Shown piece by piece: positions 32,537-32,703 of a stretch of 32,703 bases of DNA. The DNA comes from CATZDY01 sp045599035 (GTDB taxonomy: Bacteria; Bacillota; Desulfotomaculia; Desulfotomaculales; Desulfocucumaceae): positions 1 to 32,703 of the forward strand of contig JAZRVI010000042.1 in NCBI GenBank assembly GCA_045599035.1, written 5' to 3'. The translations under genes and the position numbers were made by a program. Position 1 is the first letter of the stretch. The number at the start of each line of letters is the position of its first letter. The notes under the pieces were generated by a model. It was not told the origin of the DNA, searched no databases, and saw only the letters and a program-made list of their open reading frames with translations.

Positions 32537-32703
32537 GGAAATCAATTTTCAAAATTCGAGGTGGTTTGGCACGAAAATTTTAGTTGTTTTTTCCACAAAA
32601 AACTTATCCAAGAGATAAAAATCATCAAAAATCAAGTCTAAAATATCAAAAAGTAGGGTAAATTTATCACTACAAATTACCTAAATCACAAAAATTGATT
32701 TCC
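32537..32703. repeat. 167-bp A/T-rich segment bounded by 13-bp inverted repeat
   Basis: GGAAATCAATTTT (32537-32549) is inverted as AAAATTGATTTCC (32691-32703), the very end of the window. The interior is A/T-rich with no gene. It starts 6 bases after the truncated GNAT gene, so it may be a small inserted element; its right boundary cannot be judged here. Confidence 0.45.

Noticed and set aside
32585..32620. DnaA-box-like TTTTCCACA and TTATCCA
   Set aside because: Only two imperfect sites, no dnaA/dnaN neighbourhood and no box cluster; not enough to call an origin.

Overview
The window looks like a chromosomal segment of an anaerobic, endospore-forming member of the Firmicutes (class Clostridia). 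The signs are sporulation genes yqfC/yqfD, a group-B type [FeFe] hydrogenase, selenocysteine use (selD with an in-frame TGA), Clostridia-style operons (phoH-pgpH-ybeY-dgkA-cdd-era-recO and rimP-nusA-ylxR-ylxQ-infB-rbfA-nrnA-truB-ribF), strong Shine-Dalgarno sequences, and many TTG/GTG starts. No genus can be named from sequence alone. No tRNA, rRNA or CRISPR array was recognised.

Layout. (1) 1-2270: two tandemly duplicated lipoprotein genes, each with its own duplicated promoter, palindrome and terminator. (2) 2266-3260: consensus promoter, structured leader, rplM-rpsI, terminator. (3) 3286-4570: a small lipoprotein and an ADP-ribosylglycohydrolase, ending in a REP-like palindrome. (4) 4577-8160, minus strand: [FeFe] hydrogenase, a miniature IS200/IS605-type element, then yedF and selD. 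SelD carries selenocysteine at residue 14 and a bacterial SECIS hairpin right after the TGA. (5) 8181-17252, plus strand: sporulation, RNA-processing, c-di-AMP and cell-envelope genes, ending with Era, CorA, RecO and a DUF4342 protein. (6) 17280-25848: transcription/translation operon from rimP to ribF, closed by a strong terminator. (7) 25877-26347, minus: two small proteins, one a SWIM-type zinc finger. (8) 26354-27181: over 800 bp without an intact gene, holding two IS200/IS605-derived relics. (9) 27182-31947: glgP (plus), then a DMT-family exporter, ilvE and an HPP-family membrane protein (minus). (10) 32157-32703: an internally deleted GNAT acetyltransferase followed by a 167-bp segment bounded by a 13-bp inverted repeat.

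The most notable region is 26372-27090. The first relic keeps a roughly 190-nt structured RNA resembling HEARO/omega RNA, the guide RNA of IscB nucleases, fused by a deletion to the last ~32 codons of an iscB-like gene. The second keeps both end hairpins and the last codons of a tnpB-like gene. Guide-RNA parts therefore survive without a nuclease gene, just upstream of glgP. A third miniature IS605-type element lies directly in front of the hydrogenase gene. The other clear special feature is the selenocysteine-containing SelD, whose true start (TTG) and TGA readthrough an ordinary ORF caller would miss.
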